Assembly (NCBI GenBank): GCA_030680355.1
Contig: JAUXVF010000010.1
Coordinates: 62,001-126,000, forward strand
Source of the DNA: Caulobacter sp.
GTDB lineage: Bacteria; Pseudomonadota; Alphaproteobacteria; Caulobacterales; Caulobacteraceae
Reading direction: 5' to 3'
Length of the DNA stretch: 64,000 bases
Below, piece by piece: positions 1 to 8,246 of the stretch. The notes beneath the pieces are model-generated. The model was not told the DNA's origin. It saw nothing but the letters and a program-made list of their open reading frames with translations, and did not search any database. The position numbers and the translations under genes were made by a program. Position 1 is the stretch's first letter, and each line of letters starts with the position of its first letter.

Positions 1-139
1 CGGCGTCACCTGTGTAGCGGCGGATGAAACGGTAGAGCCCATCCTTGTGGCGGCGCATCAGGTGGGCGAACGCCCGCTCGTCGCCGGCGATTGCACGGGC
101 GGCAAGCTGGTCGTCTCCGGGTTCGAGGTCCGGGCTCAA
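1..139 (-). CDS. ECF-type RNA polymerase sigma factor, N-terminal part (cut by window edge)
   Basis: Only the first 46 codons are in the window. They read as the start of sigma-70 region 2, with LAARAIAGDERAFAHLMRR followed by HKDGLYRFIRR, which is the usual opening of an extracytoplasmic-function sigma factor. The likely start is the TTG at 139, overlapping the TGA of the upstream periplasmic metal-sensor gene, so the two are probably translationally coupled. By analogy with CnrX/CnrH-type systems the sigma factor would be released when the periplasmic protein detects metal. That role is inferred from the neighbour, since the DNA-binding half lies outside the window. Confidence 0.75.
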   Translation of the reverse strand, partial: MSPDLEPGDDQLAARAIAGDERAFAHLMRRHKDGLYRFIRRYTGDA

Positions 140-576
140 TGACCGTCCTGGTTCAGGGCCGCGCTCACCTCGGCGTCGAACGCCGGGGTCTGGGCGGGCG
201 TCAGAACGGCCCGCATGTCGAACACATGGGCGATCGTGGCCTTCTGCAGCGCACCCATGGCCATGTGCAGATGGTCGATGGCCGCCCCCACCTGCGGGGA
301 GTCCCGGTGGCCATCGCGAATGGCGTCAGCCAGTTCATGATTGGCCGCGCGGACATCCGCCTCCAGCGCCTTGAGCTCGCCGGCATACCTGTCTTCGATG
401 GCGTCGAGCTGTCGCGACTGCGCCGGGGTCAGGTCGAGGTCCCGATGGACGATGTCGTGCAGCGAGGGTTGGGCCGTCTGATGGCTGATCACATAAAAGG
501 CGCCGAGTGTCGCCCCGCCGCCAGCGAGGAAGGCCAGCGCCACGGTAACCAGCAGGTTGCGCAGTCCGGGTTTCAT
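136..576 (-). CDS. periplasmic heavy-metal sensor (Metal_resist / CnrX-Spy-like)
   Basis: A 146-residue protein with a short cytoplasmic start, one membrane segment at about residues 8-28 and a helical periplasmic domain. It carries two LTPAQ motifs (about 50 and 125) typical of the LTxxQ/Spy-CpxP-CnrX fold. An SD-like GGAGAG precedes the ATG at 576 at good spacing. It lies directly before an ECF sigma gene with overlapping stop and start, the order found in metal-responsive CnrX/CnrH-type modules. The probable role is metal sensing in the periplasm and control of the sigma factor. The specific metal cannot be read from the sequence. Confidence 0.75.
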   Translation of the reverse strand: MKPGLRNLLVTVALAFLAGGGATLGAFYVISHQTAQPSLHDIVHRDLDLTPAQSRQLDAIEDRYAGELKALEADVRAANHELADAIRDGHRDSPQVGAAIDHLHMAMGALQKATIAHVFDMRAVLTPAQTPAFDAEVSAALNQDGH

Positions 577-688
577 GACAGTCTCTCCGACAAGGCAGCC
601 GGGTTGGGGTGCCAGCCGTCCGCCCTGAGCGCGCGAGGCGTCAGTGTGCCGAACGCTGACACGATTTCGAGTGTTCGGCTGACCTTGC

Positions 689-964
689 TCATCGCATCGA
701 CCGCGTCAGCAGAGTGATGAGTTCGTCGGCCTTCTGTTTCTGCTGCTCGGGATCGCCGCTGCTGAAGGCGGAGGCAACACAATGGTCGATATGCTCGCGC
801 ATCAGCTCTGTCTCGACCCTGGCCAGTGCGGCGCGGACGGCCTGGAGCTGGGTCATGATGTCGATACAGTAGCGGTCCTCGTCTACCATGCGGGCGATGC
901 CCCGCACCTGGCCCTCGACGCGGCTCAGGCGGTTCAGAAGCCTGGGTTTGTTTTCACGAAGCAT
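689..964 (-). CDS. csoR: CsoR/FrmR/RcnR-family metal-sensing repressor (CsoR-like)
   Basis: A 91-residue all-helical DUF156 protein. The family signature LLNRLSRVEGQVRGIARMV is at residues 9-27. Cys33, His58 and Cys62 sit at the positions of the Cys-His-Cys Cu(I) site of CsoR, which favours copper over nickel or formaldehyde sensing. The ATG at 964 is preferred: an upstream extension in frame would run through the operator region and has no homology. The gene is divergent from a copper P-type ATPase, and two CsoR-like palindromes (991-1005 and 1047-1063) lie between them, so it probably represses that ATPase and itself until Cu(I) binds. Confidence 0.88.
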   Translation of the reverse strand: MLRENKPRLLNRLSRVEGQVRGIARMVDEDRYCIDIMTQLQAVRAALARVETELMREHIDHCVASAFSSGDPEQQKQKADELITLLTRSMR

Positions 965-990
965 GGAACCTCTCAGTTTCATCCGAATTA

Positions 991-1005
991 TACCCCAGAG
1001 GGGTA
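991..1005. promoter_or_regulatory. CsoR-type operator, proximal to csoR
   Basis: Perfect palindrome TACCCC-AGA-GGGGTA, the GC-rich inverted repeat recognised by the CsoR/RcnR family. It lies 27 bp upstream of the csoR start, where binding would block both divergent promoters. Confidence 0.7.
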
Positions 1006-1046
1006 GTTGAAAAATGCCTCGGCAGGGGATATTTCTGTCACTCATT

Positions 1047-1063
1047 ATGCCCCATCGGGGTAT
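1047..1063. promoter_or_regulatory. CsoR-type operator, proximal to the copper ATPase
   Basis: Near-perfect palindrome ATGCCCC-ATC-GGGGTAT, matching the CCCC-N3-GGGG core of the operator at 991-1005. The centres are 57 bp apart. It ends 29 bp before the ATPase start codon. Confidence 0.65.
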
Positions 1064-1091
1064 GGTAGACAAGCCAACCGGAGGCCGACAA

Positions 1092-3449
1092 ATGAGCGAT
1101 CATCAGCACGGTGACCATCACGCGGGTCATGGCTGCTGCGCGGCCGGGGCGAAGCCGGCCGGCAGCGTGATCGACCCGGTCTGCGGGATGACTGTCGATC
1201 CGAAAACCACCACCCACCACGCCAGCCACGCGGGGGCCAACTACCATTTTTGCTCTGCGGGCTGCCGGACGAAGTTCCAGGCCGATCCCGACCGGTACCT
1301 GTCGAAGGACCGGGCGCCGGAGCCGGCCGCGCCGGCCGGAACGATCTACACCTGTCCCATGCATCCGGAGATCCGTCAGGTCGGACCGGGCTCCTGTCCG
1401 ATCTGCGGTATGGCGCTGGAGCCCGAGACCGTGACCGCGGACTCCGGTCCCAATCCGGAACTGGCTGACATGACCCGGCGGTTCTGGATTGCGGTGGCGC
1501 TGAGCCTGCCGGTCTTTGTCCTCGAGATGGGCGGGCATCTGTTTGATCTGCACAGGCTGATCCCCGGCCAGCTGTCGAACTGGATCCAGTTCGCCCTGGC
1601 GACGCCGGTGGTGCTGTGGGCCGGCTGGCCCTTCTTCGAGCGGGGCTGGGCCTCGCTTCGGACCCGCAACCTCAACATGTTCACCCTGATCGCCATGGGC
1701 GTCGGGGTGGCCTGGGCCTACAGTGTGGTCGCCGTGGCGGCGCCGGGGGTCTTCCCTGACGCCTTCCGCAACATGGACGGCAGCGTGCCGGTCTATTTCG
1801 AGGCGGCGGCGGTGATCACCGCACTCGTCCTGCTCGGCCAGGTGCTGGAACTGGGCGCCCGGGAGCGGACCTCAGGAGCGCTGAAAGCCCTGCTCGACAT
1901 GGCTCCCAAGACCGCGCGGCGCATCCGCCCTGATGGAACGGACGAGGAAGTCACCCTGGATCTGGTTGTCGTGGGCGATCGCCTGCGGGTGCGTCCGGGG
2001 GAGAAGGTTCCGGTCGACGGCGCGATCGTCGAGGGACGGGCCGCGCTCGATGAATCCATGGTCACCGGCGAATCCATGCCCGTCACCCGTACGGTCGGCG
2101 AGGCGGTGGTTGGCGGCGCGATCAACAAGACCGGATCGTTTATCATGCGCGCTGACAAGGTGGGCGCTGACACCCTGCTGTCGCAGATCGTGCAGATGGT
2201 GGCCCAGGCCCAGCGCAGCCGGGCCCCGATCCAGCGGCTGGCGGACAGGGTGTCGGGCTGGTTCGTGCCGGCGGTCATTCTTGTCGCCGCCCTGGCCTTC
2301 GTCACCTGGGCGATCGTCGGACCCGATCCCCGGTTCAGCTACGCGCTGGTCGCCGCCGTTTCGGTGCTGATCATCGCCTGTCCCTGCGCGCTCGGCCTGG
2401 CCACCCCCATCTCGATCATGGTCGGCGTCGGACGCGGCGCCCAGGCCGGCGTGCTGATCAAGAACGCTGAGGCGCTCGAGCGGTTCGAAAAGGTCGACAC
2501 CCTCGTCGTCGACAAGACCGGCACCCTGACCGAGGGCCGGCCGGCGGTGACCGCCCTGCAACCCGTGGCCGGCCTCGACCGGCTTGACCTTCTCCGCCTG
2601 GCCGCCAGCCTCGAGCGCGGCAGCGAGCATCCCCTGGCCGACGCCATCCTGCGGGCGGCGACCGACGAAGGCGTGTCCCTGACCGAAGCGAAGGACTTCG
2701 ACTCTCCGGTCGGCCGCGGCGTGATCGGCACCGTCGAGGGCCGCAAGGTCGCCATCGGCAGCCGGTCCTTCGTCCAGGAGCAGGGCGCCGACATCGCCCC
2801 GCTGGAAGCTGACGCCGACGCCCTGCGCCAACAGGGGACAACGGTGGTCTTTGTCGCTCTCGACGGCGCCCTTGGCGGTCTGATCGGTATCGCCGATCCG
2901 ATCAAGGCCAACGCCCGGGCGACCATCGATGCGCTGACGGCCGCCGGCCTGCGCATTGTCATGATGACCGGAGACAATGAGACCACGGCCCAAGCGGTCG
3001 CCGGTCATCTGGGCATCACCGAGGTGGCGGCCGAGGTTCTGCCGCAGGACAAGGCTGCCGTCGTCGAACGCCTGCGCAGCGAGGGCCGGGTCGTGGCCAT
3101 GGCCGGCGACGGGGTCAACGACGCCCCGGCCCTGGCCGCCGCCGATGTCGGCATCGCCATGGGCGCCGGCGCCGACGTGGCCATCGAAAGCGCCGGCGTC
3201 ACGCTGCTCAAGGGCGACCTGACCGGTATCCTGAGAGCGCGCGCCCTGTCGCGGGCGGTCATGCGCAACATCCGCCAGAATCTGGTCTTCGCCTTCGTCT
3301 ACAACGCCGCCGGCGTGCCCATCGCGGCCGGCCTTCTCTATCCGGTCTTCGGCCTGCTGCTCTCACCAGCCATCGCGGCGGCGGCGATGGCGCTGTCCTC
3401 GGTCAGCGTCATCGGCAATGCGCTGCGGCTGCGCGGCGTAAGGCTGTAG
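1092..3449 (+). CDS. copA: copper-translocating P-type ATPase (P1B-1) with YHS and heavy-metal-binding N-terminal domains
   Basis: A 785-residue inner-membrane pump that exports Cu(I)/Ag(I) using ATP. Domain order: a His-rich start, a YHS domain (about 26-72, CGM and FCSAGC), a metal-binding motif (CPMH at 88 to CPICGM at 107), then the ATPase core. C430-P431-C432 is the transport motif, D474 of DKTGT is the phosphorylated residue, with SEHPLADA in the N-domain and GDGVNDAP in the P-domain. The C-terminal YN and [16 protein letters not shown] signatures are those of the P1B-1 class. The ATG at 1092 follows a GGAGG Shine-Dalgarno; a longer frame from 1014 crosses the operator and is rejected. 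It is divergent from csoR and probably CsoR-controlled. Confidence 0.93.
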   Translation: MSDHQHGDHHAGHGCCAAGAKPAGSVIDPVCGMTVDPKTTTHHASHAGANYHFCSAGCRTKFQADPDRYLSKDRAPEPAAPAGTIYTCPMHPEIRQVGPGSCPICGMALEPETVTADSGPNPELADMTRRFWIAVALSLPVFVLEMGGHLFDLHRLIPGQLSNWIQFALATPVVLWAGWPFFERGWASLRTRNLNMFTLIAMGVGVAWAYSVVAVAAPGVFPDAFRNMDGSVPVYFEAAAVITALVLLGQVLELGARERTSGALKALLDMAPKTARRIRPDGTDEEVTLDLVVVGDRLRVRPGEKVPVDGAIVEGRAALDESMVTGESMPVTRTVGEAVVGGAINKTGSFIMRADKVGADTLLSQIVQMVAQAQRSRAPIQRLADRVSGWFVPAVILVAALAFVTWAIVGPDPRFSYALVAAVSVLIIACPCALGLATPISIMVGVGRGAQAGVLIKNAEALERFEKVDTLVVDKTGTLTEGRPAVTALQPVAGLDRLDLLRLAASLERGSEHPLADAILRAATDEGVSLTEAKDFDSPVGRGVIGTVEGRKVAIGSRSFVQEQGADIAPLEADADALRQQGTTVVFVALDGALGGLIGIADPIKANARATIDALTAAGLRIVMMTGDNETTAQAVAGHLGITEVAAEVLPQDKAAVVERLRSEGRVVAMAGDGVNDAPALAAADVGIAMGAGADVAIESAGVTLLKGDLTGILRARALSRAVMRNIRQNLVFAFVYNAAGVPIAAGLLYPVFGLLLSPAIAAAAMALSSVSVIGNALRLRGVRL

Positions 3450-3476
3450 CCGGGACAGGCGGACGGGACCCGGCGC

Positions 3477-3989
3477 ATGAGACAAATCCGCAACCCGCTG
3501 GCCGGGTTTCGCCTTCCAGAGCCGACGGGATGGCTTGGCGCCCTGCGAACCTACCTCGTGATATCCGCCGTCAGCCATCTGGTCTGGGAAACCCTTCAGC
3601 TTCCGCTCTACACGATCTGGTCGACCGCCAGCCCCGGCGAAATCGCCTTCGCCGTCCTGCATTGCACCGGCGGTGATCTGCTGATCGCGCTGGCGACCCT
3701 CATCGCCAGCCTGATTGTCGCGGGGGCGGCCGACTGGCCCCTCAGAGGGCGCCGAAGAGTCGCCGTCCTGACGGTGATCGGCGGCCTGGCCTATACGGTC
3801 CTGAGCGAGTGGTTGAACACCGGCCTACGCGACGCCTGGGCCTATTCCGACCTGATGCCGACCTTGCCGCTGATCGGCACGGGCCTGTCGCCCCTGCTGC
3901 AATGGCTGCTGATCCCTGCCGCAGCCCTCGCCATGGCTGGACGGCTTGCAACTGGCGGCCCGGCGGCCGATCAATCGGCGGGCGACTGA
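3477..3989 (+). CDS. hypothetical membrane protein, four predicted TM segments
   Basis: A 170-residue hydrophobic protein starting 27 bp after the copper ATPase and probably in its transcript. Membrane segments appear at about residues 24-44, 60-83, 94-112 and 126-150. The sequence carries a conserved-looking WETLQLPLYTIW stretch and a His-Cys pair (LHCTGGD). I do not recognise a named family. Position suggests an accessory role in copper stress, but nothing in the sequence proves it. Confidence 0.7.
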   Translation: MRQIRNPLAGFRLPEPTGWLGALRTYLVISAVSHLVWETLQLPLYTIWSTASPGEIAFAVLHCTGGDLLIALATLIASLIVAGAADWPLRGRRRVAVLTVIGGLAYTVLSEWLNTGLRDAWAYSDLMPTLPLIGTGLSPLLQWLLIPAAALAMAGRLATGGPAADQSAGD

Positions 3990-4084
3990 GGGGTGGAAGC
4001 GCCCCGGCCGTATAAGTCCCCAGGGGCCGCCCGGGGCCGCTGCCGTGGCGCGAGCGGGTCCGGCGGCAGGGCGGGGGCAAACAC

Positions 4085-5185
4085 ATGTATCCAAACGACA
4101 TCCGGCCACTCACATCCTTGCGGATCGCGGCGGCGCTCTGGGTGCTGGTCTACCATTTCCGGGACCATCTGGGACTGGACGTAGACCGGCTGGGGCTGGT
4201 GGCCAAAGGCTACCTCGGCGTCGACCTGTTCTTCATCCTGTCCGGCTTTATCCTGAGCCACGTCTACCTCTCCCGCTGGGAGGTCAGGACGTTCAACTAC
4301 GGCTCATTTCTCTGGGCCCGGCTTTCGCGCATCTACCCCGTCCATCTGGTGACCCTGGCGGCGACGATCGCCATCTGGCTGGTGGCGATGAAGATGGGCG
4401 CGACATTTGACCCGGTTGCGTTCGATCCCGCCGTTGTTCCGCAACACCTGCTCATGATCCACGCCTGGGGCACGACGCCCACGGTGCAGTGGAACTTTCC
4501 CTCCTGGTCGATCTCGGCGGAGTGGTTCGCCTATCTCGCCTTCCCGGCGGCGGCGGTCCTGGTGCTTGCGTTCCGGCGCATGGCCTGGGCGGCGGTTGTG
4601 ATGGCGCTTGGCGTCTTCGCCCTGACCTTCTGGGCCGTGGAGAGCCACGGTCTGCCGCTGTCGGAGGTGACCCGGCTGGGGTTCATCCGGATCATTCCGG
4701 CCTTCCTGCTGGGCGCAGCGCTCTATCAGCTGGGGAAAACGGTCTCGCTGCCGCGTGGGGTCGCCCTGGGCGGCGCGGCGGCGGCGGTAGGCTGGATTGT
4801 TATCGCCGCCACCCTTCGCCTGAGCGACGCCGCCATCTGGCCGGCGTTCGGGCTGCTGATCTTCTCACTGGCCGAATCCTCCAAGACCAGCCCACGCGGC
4901 ATCCTGAGCGCCGCCTGGATGGTCTATCTCGGCGAGATCTCCTACTCGGTCTATATGACCCACCTGCCGGTCGACATCGCCTACTTCCATGCGCTTGGCC
5001 GGGTGGCGCCGGGCATCACCGGCGCGGCGGCGTGGACCGCCTGGGCCGGCGTCTTCATCGCGACCCTGATTGCCGCCATGGCGACCTACCACCTGGTCGA
5101 ACGCCCGGCGCGAAACGGGATGCGCAAGCACGATCCGTTCCTGCGCAAACCCGCGCCGGAACCGAACCATGAGCCGGTGATTTGA
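4085..5185 (+). CDS. acyltransferase family 3 membrane protein (OafA/YrhL-like)
   Basis: A 366-residue integral membrane protein with about ten TM helices. The start RPLTSLRIAAALWVLVYHF contains the conserved His of acyltransferase-3 enzymes. GVDLFFILSGFILSHVY and the SWSISAEWFAYL signature follow. Such enzymes transfer acyl groups, often acetyl, to lipopolysaccharide, capsule or other surface glycans. The final 30 residues are polar (cytoplasmic tail). A paralogue with the same motifs lies at 30652-31776. It follows the copper-ATPase transcript by 95 bp and may be co-transcribed. Confidence 0.85.
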   Translation: MYPNDIRPLTSLRIAAALWVLVYHFRDHLGLDVDRLGLVAKGYLGVDLFFILSGFILSHVYLSRWEVRTFNYGSFLWARLSRIYPVHLVTLAATIAIWLVAMKMGATFDPVAFDPAVVPQHLLMIHAWGTTPTVQWNFPSWSISAEWFAYLAFPAAAVLVLAFRRMAWAAVVMALGVFALTFWAVESHGLPLSEVTRLGFIRIIPAFLLGAALYQLGKTVSLPRGVALGGAAAAVGWIVIAATLRLSDAAIWPAFGLLIFSLAESSKTSPRGILSAAWMVYLGEISYSVYMTHLPVDIAYFHALGRVAPGITGAAAWTAWAGVFIATLIAAMATYHLVERPARNGMRKHDPFLRKPAPEPNHEPVI

Positions 5186-5274
5186 ACATCGGGAGAAGCG
5201 ATCGTGACAGACGCGACGATTTCTGACCTCCTATCCCCCATCGTGTCCCCGTCGGATCGCTTGCGGAACCGCCC

Positions 5275-6444
5275 GTGATTTTCGCCCTCAACGCCGGCTC
5301 GGCGAGCCTCAAGTTCGCCCTCTACGCCGATGACCGGACCCTGACCCAGGTCCTAGCCGGCGCGGTGTTGACGCGCGATGGCGAAACGCGCTTGACGATC
5401 GCCGCGAAGGGAAATAGCCGGCCCGTCGAAGCCGAGATCAAAGGCGACGCGACAGAACCTGGCCGCGCCTTGCCCCAGGTGTTCGACCACCTCCGCCGGC
5501 TGGGCCAAACTGACGGCATCGCGGCGGTGGGGCATCGCTTCGTCCACGGCGGGACCGCGTTCGCGGGGCCTGCACCGTTGAATCGGGGGACGCTGGATGC
5601 TCTGACCGAGCTCACGTCCTTGGCCCCGGCCCATCAACCCGCCAGCCTCGCGGGCGTGGCAGCCGCGACGGCGGCGCTTCCCCGAGCCGTTCAGGTGGGT
5701 TGCTTCGACACAGCCTTCCATGCCGACCAGCCGCGACTGGCCCGGCTCTACGGCCTACCTCGCTATCTGAGCAACCAAGGGATAGTCGGCTACGGTTTCC
5801 ACGGCCTATCCTACAGCTACATCGCCTCGGCCTTGCAGCGCCGCTTCGGGAACAGCGCGGGAGGGCGCGCGATCGTCGCCCACTTGGGGAGCGGCGTCAG
5901 TCTCTGCGCCATGCGCGAAGGTCGCAGCGTCGCCACCACCATGGGCTTCTCGACCCTGGACGGCCCGCCCATGGCAACGCGCAGCGGGTCGCTCGACCCA
6001 GGCGTCGTGCTGCACCTGATTCAATCGCTTGGCATGGCCCCCCAAGCAGTGGGCGAAATGCTACACCAACGGTCCGGGCTACTCGGCGTGTCAGAGATTT
6101 CTGGCGACCTGCGCGACCTGCTGGGCAGCGATCAGCCGGCGGCCCAGGAAGCGATCGATCTCTTCGTGTACCGAATTGGACGAGAAATCGGCTCATTGAC
6201 CGCCACCTTAGGTGGCCTCGACACCCTGGTCTTCACCGCTGGTGTCGGAGAAAACTCGCCGTCCATCCGCGCCCGCATCGCTGAAACAGCCGCCTGGCTG
6301 GGCGTTGCGCTGGATGCCGGGCGCAACCAGAGCTGCCACATCTCAATCAGCGCCGCCGGCAGCCCGGTCGAGGTGCTAGTCATCCCGACCGACGAACAAC
6401 GCTCGATCGCTCAGGGCGTGCGGGCCTGGCTCGGGCGTCGTTAG
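5275..6444 (+). CDS. ackA: acetate kinase
   Basis: A 389-residue full-length ASKHA-fold kinase that converts acetyl phosphate and ADP to acetate and ATP. Visible motifs: FALNAGSASLKFAL at the start, VGHRFVHGG (about 83-91), YGFHGLSYSYI, the nucleotide-binding VAHLGSGVSLCAM, FSTLDG and FTAGVGENS. Translation starts at GTG 5275. It is far from any pta gene; the natural source of acetyl phosphate here is the phosphoketolase at 17752-20136, so the two probably form one pathway although they are in separate transcripts. Confidence 0.93.
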   Translation: MIFALNAGSASLKFALYADDRTLTQVLAGAVLTRDGETRLTIAAKGNSRPVEAEIKGDATEPGRALPQVFDHLRRLGQTDGIAAVGHRFVHGGTAFAGPAPLNRGTLDALTELTSLAPAHQPASLAGVAAATAALPRAVQVGCFDTAFHADQPRLARLYGLPRYLSNQGIVGYGFHGLSYSYIASALQRRFGNSAGGRAIVAHLGSGVSLCAMREGRSVATTMGFSTLDGPPMATRSGSLDPGVVLHLIQSLGMAPQAVGEMLHQRSGLLGVSEISGDLRDLLGSDQPAAQEAIDLFVYRIGREIGSLTATLGGLDTLVFTAGVGENSPSIRARIAETAAWLGVALDAGRNQSCHISISAAGSPVEVLVIPTDEQRSIAQGVRAWLGRR

Positions 6445-6522
6445 CTGACCTGGTTCTGGGCCCCACCGCGCGCAAAGGTCTCGATACTTTCGACCGATGT
6501 GGTTACGATCCTTTGTCGGTCA

Positions 6523-6759
6523 TCACCCGGCCGACCTTGCCCCTTGGCGGTCCAACTTGGCCCGCCCCGTTAGAGGAAGGTCGTGGGCAGCCACGGCGAT
6601 CCGGCCCAGCTTGTTGATGTCGAGGTGGATCATCTCACCGGGGGCGACCGCTCGTAGCGCTGCGCTGGCGCGCGTAATGTCGACGGACCGCGCTCGTCTT
6701 TGAATACAATGGGAAGGCTTGGTACCCCCACGATCGCGCCGAACCCGATCCTCCTTCAC
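6523..6759 (-). pseudogene. IS481-type transposase remnant
   Basis: The reading frame contains APGEMIHLDINKLGRI, which matches the conserved first-Asp region of IS481-family DDE transposases (typically pGDLvHiDiKKLGRI). Flanking sequence of the transposase is missing on both sides and no matching inverted repeats are visible. It is a decayed fragment recording an older insertion between ackA and the next operon. Confidence 0.55.
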
Positions 6760-6777
6760 CCACCCGCAGGGTCAGTG

Positions 6778-7189
6778 ATGAAACAGGAACTGACGCTCAA
6801 GGTCCTCGGCACGGGACTGGCGCTGACCGCCGTAGCGCCTCTCGCCGGCCCGCGCTCCGCAAGCGGCGCCGGGGCCGTCGCAGGTGGTGGGCGGTCTCGA
6901 ACTGAACGACCGGCTGATGGCTGGCGAGGGCATCCAAGCGCACCCTGTCGGCCACGCCAAGAGCGATATGCACGAGGGTCTGCCGGCGGGGCCGCCTATC
7001 TATCATGCGGATCGGGGCGTCTTCGAAGCCGCCTCCAGACGACCGCACAAGGAAGCCGCCCTCAAAATTGCGTTGTCCAGGCCTGGCCATCCCGGCTTCG
7101 GCTCGATCCCCGTAGAGCGGATGAAGCTCACCGGTCGGGAGGCCTACGGTCGCTACGTGGCCGGCCAAAGTCCGACCGTTACCAGCTGA
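6778..7189 (+). pseudogene. possible broken gene for a secreted protein
   Basis: An ATG at 6778 opens a signal-peptide-like start (MKQELTLKVLGTGLALTAVA). Its frame soon turns into low-complexity Arg-rich sequence, while another frame from about 6884 to 7189 reads as plausible protein (VVGGLELNDRLMAGEGIQ onward to YVAGQ). This suggests one small exported protein broken by a frameshift near 6870-6885. I do not recognise the family, and chance ORFs in GC-rich DNA remain possible. Confidence 0.25.
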
Positions 7190-7279
7190 AGCTCCATGTC
7201 CAGATTGTTGGCCGGCATCGGCCGATCCGGGCCAGGTTCGAACTGAAACATCTTGGGTAGACAGAGAGGAGAACTGACC

Positions 7280-7528
7280 GTGATCGACAATCCAAACGCC
7301 CAACCGGGCTCGCCCATCAAGACGCTCGCCATAACGGCGTTCGCCGCCGCGTTGGTGTTCCTGTTTTTCGGCGAGCACTGGGTTCACCTACTCGGCTGGC
7401 TACCATTCCTGCTGCTGCTGGCCTGCCCGCTCCTGCACATGACCATGCACGGCGGCCACGGGGGACACGGCGGGCCCGGGAAGAACGCCGCTTCCGGGCC
7501 GGAAGCCCCCCATCAACACAACCCATGA
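7280..7528 (+). CDS. small DUF2933-type membrane protein, His-rich tail
   Basis: An 82-residue protein with two close TM segments (about 14-32 and 36-52), the second ending in LLLLACPLLHMTMH, followed by a HGGHGGHGG tail. This pattern is that of the DUF2933 proteins common in copper/metal islands. The GTG at 7280 follows GAGAGGAG at good distance. The His-rich tail may bind metal. It overlaps nothing and is followed after 10 bp by a methyltransferase gene, so these two and the CopB-like ATPase probably form one operon. Confidence 0.72.
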   Translation: MIDNPNAQPGSPIKTLAITAFAAALVFLFFGEHWVHLLGWLPFLLLLACPLLHMTMHGGHGGHGGPGKNAASGPEAPHQHNP

Positions 7529-7538
7529 GGAGGCCCGC

Positions 7539-8198
7539 GTGTCCGAACCCCAAGCCTATAACCTCTGGTCGCTTGTCGTCCTCAACTCGGTTCTGTTCGT
7601 CTTCTTCGCTTTCAGTTTCTTCAAGCCCACGACGGCGCGTGATTGGCGCTCGTTCGGCGCGTTTAGCGCCTTCCTGGTCGCGCTGTTCACGGAAATGTAC
7701 GGCTTCCCGCTGACCATTTACCTGCTCTCAGGCTGGTTGCAGAGCCGGTTCCCCGGTGTGGACTGGTTCAGCCACAATTCCGGGCACCTGCTGGAGACGA
7801 TGGTCGGATGGAGAGGCAATCCGCACTTCGGTCCGTTCCACATCCTGAGCTTCGTGTTCGTCGGCGGCGGCTTCTGGCTCATCTCCTCCGCTTGGCCCAT
7901 CCTCTATCGCGCTCAGAAGGAGGGGGCCCTTGCCGTCACAGGGCCCTACGCTTCAGTCCGGCATCCTCAGTATGTCGGGTTTGCTCTGGTGATGTTCGGC
8001 TTCCTGCTGCAGTGGCCAACGCTGGTCACTCTGATCATGTTTCCGGTCCTGGTCACGATGTATTGGCGTCTGGCCAGAGCGGAGGAGCGCCAGGCACTGG
8101 CCGAGTTCGGCGACCGCTATGCTGCCTATGCCAGAACAACGCCCGCCTTCGTCCCACGCTTGTTTCGGCGACGAGACGCCAAGTCTCTAACCGGCTGA
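7539..8198 (+). CDS. isoprenylcysteine carboxyl methyltransferase-family (ICMT/PEMT-like) membrane protein
   Basis: A 219-residue protein with about five TM segments. The C-terminal half carries the ICMT/phospholipid-methyltransferase signature GPYASVRHPQYVGF and a later EERQALAEFGDRYAAYARTTP, which bind S-adenosylmethionine and substrate in this family. Translation starts at GTG 7539 after AGGAGG. These proteins are recurrent in copper-resistance clusters beside DUF2933 proteins and P-type ATPases; the substrate is unknown. It is 48 bp upstream of the CopB-like ATPase and likely co-transcribed. Confidence 0.82.
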   Translation: MSEPQAYNLWSLVVLNSVLFVFFAFSFFKPTTARDWRSFGAFSAFLVALFTEMYGFPLTIYLLSGWLQSRFPGVDWFSHNSGHLLETMVGWRGNPHFGPFHILSFVFVGGGFWLISSAWPILYRAQKEGALAVTGPYASVRHPQYVGFALVMFGFLLQWPTLVTLIMFPVLVTMYWRLARAEERQALAEFGDRYAAYARTTPAFVPRLFRRRDAKSLTG

Positions 8199-8246
8199 AC
8201 CTGCCGTCCCGGTCTTTGCGAAACCCTTTCAGTGGAACCCCCGCGC

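Noticed and set aside
573..782. 69-codon minus-strand frame between the metal sensor and CsoR
   Set aside because: It overlaps the end of csoR and has no start signal; the stretch is better read as promoter DNA.
1872..3008. 378-codon minus-strand frame inside the copper ATPase
   Set aside because: Antisense shadow of the conserved ATPase core; low-complexity composition.
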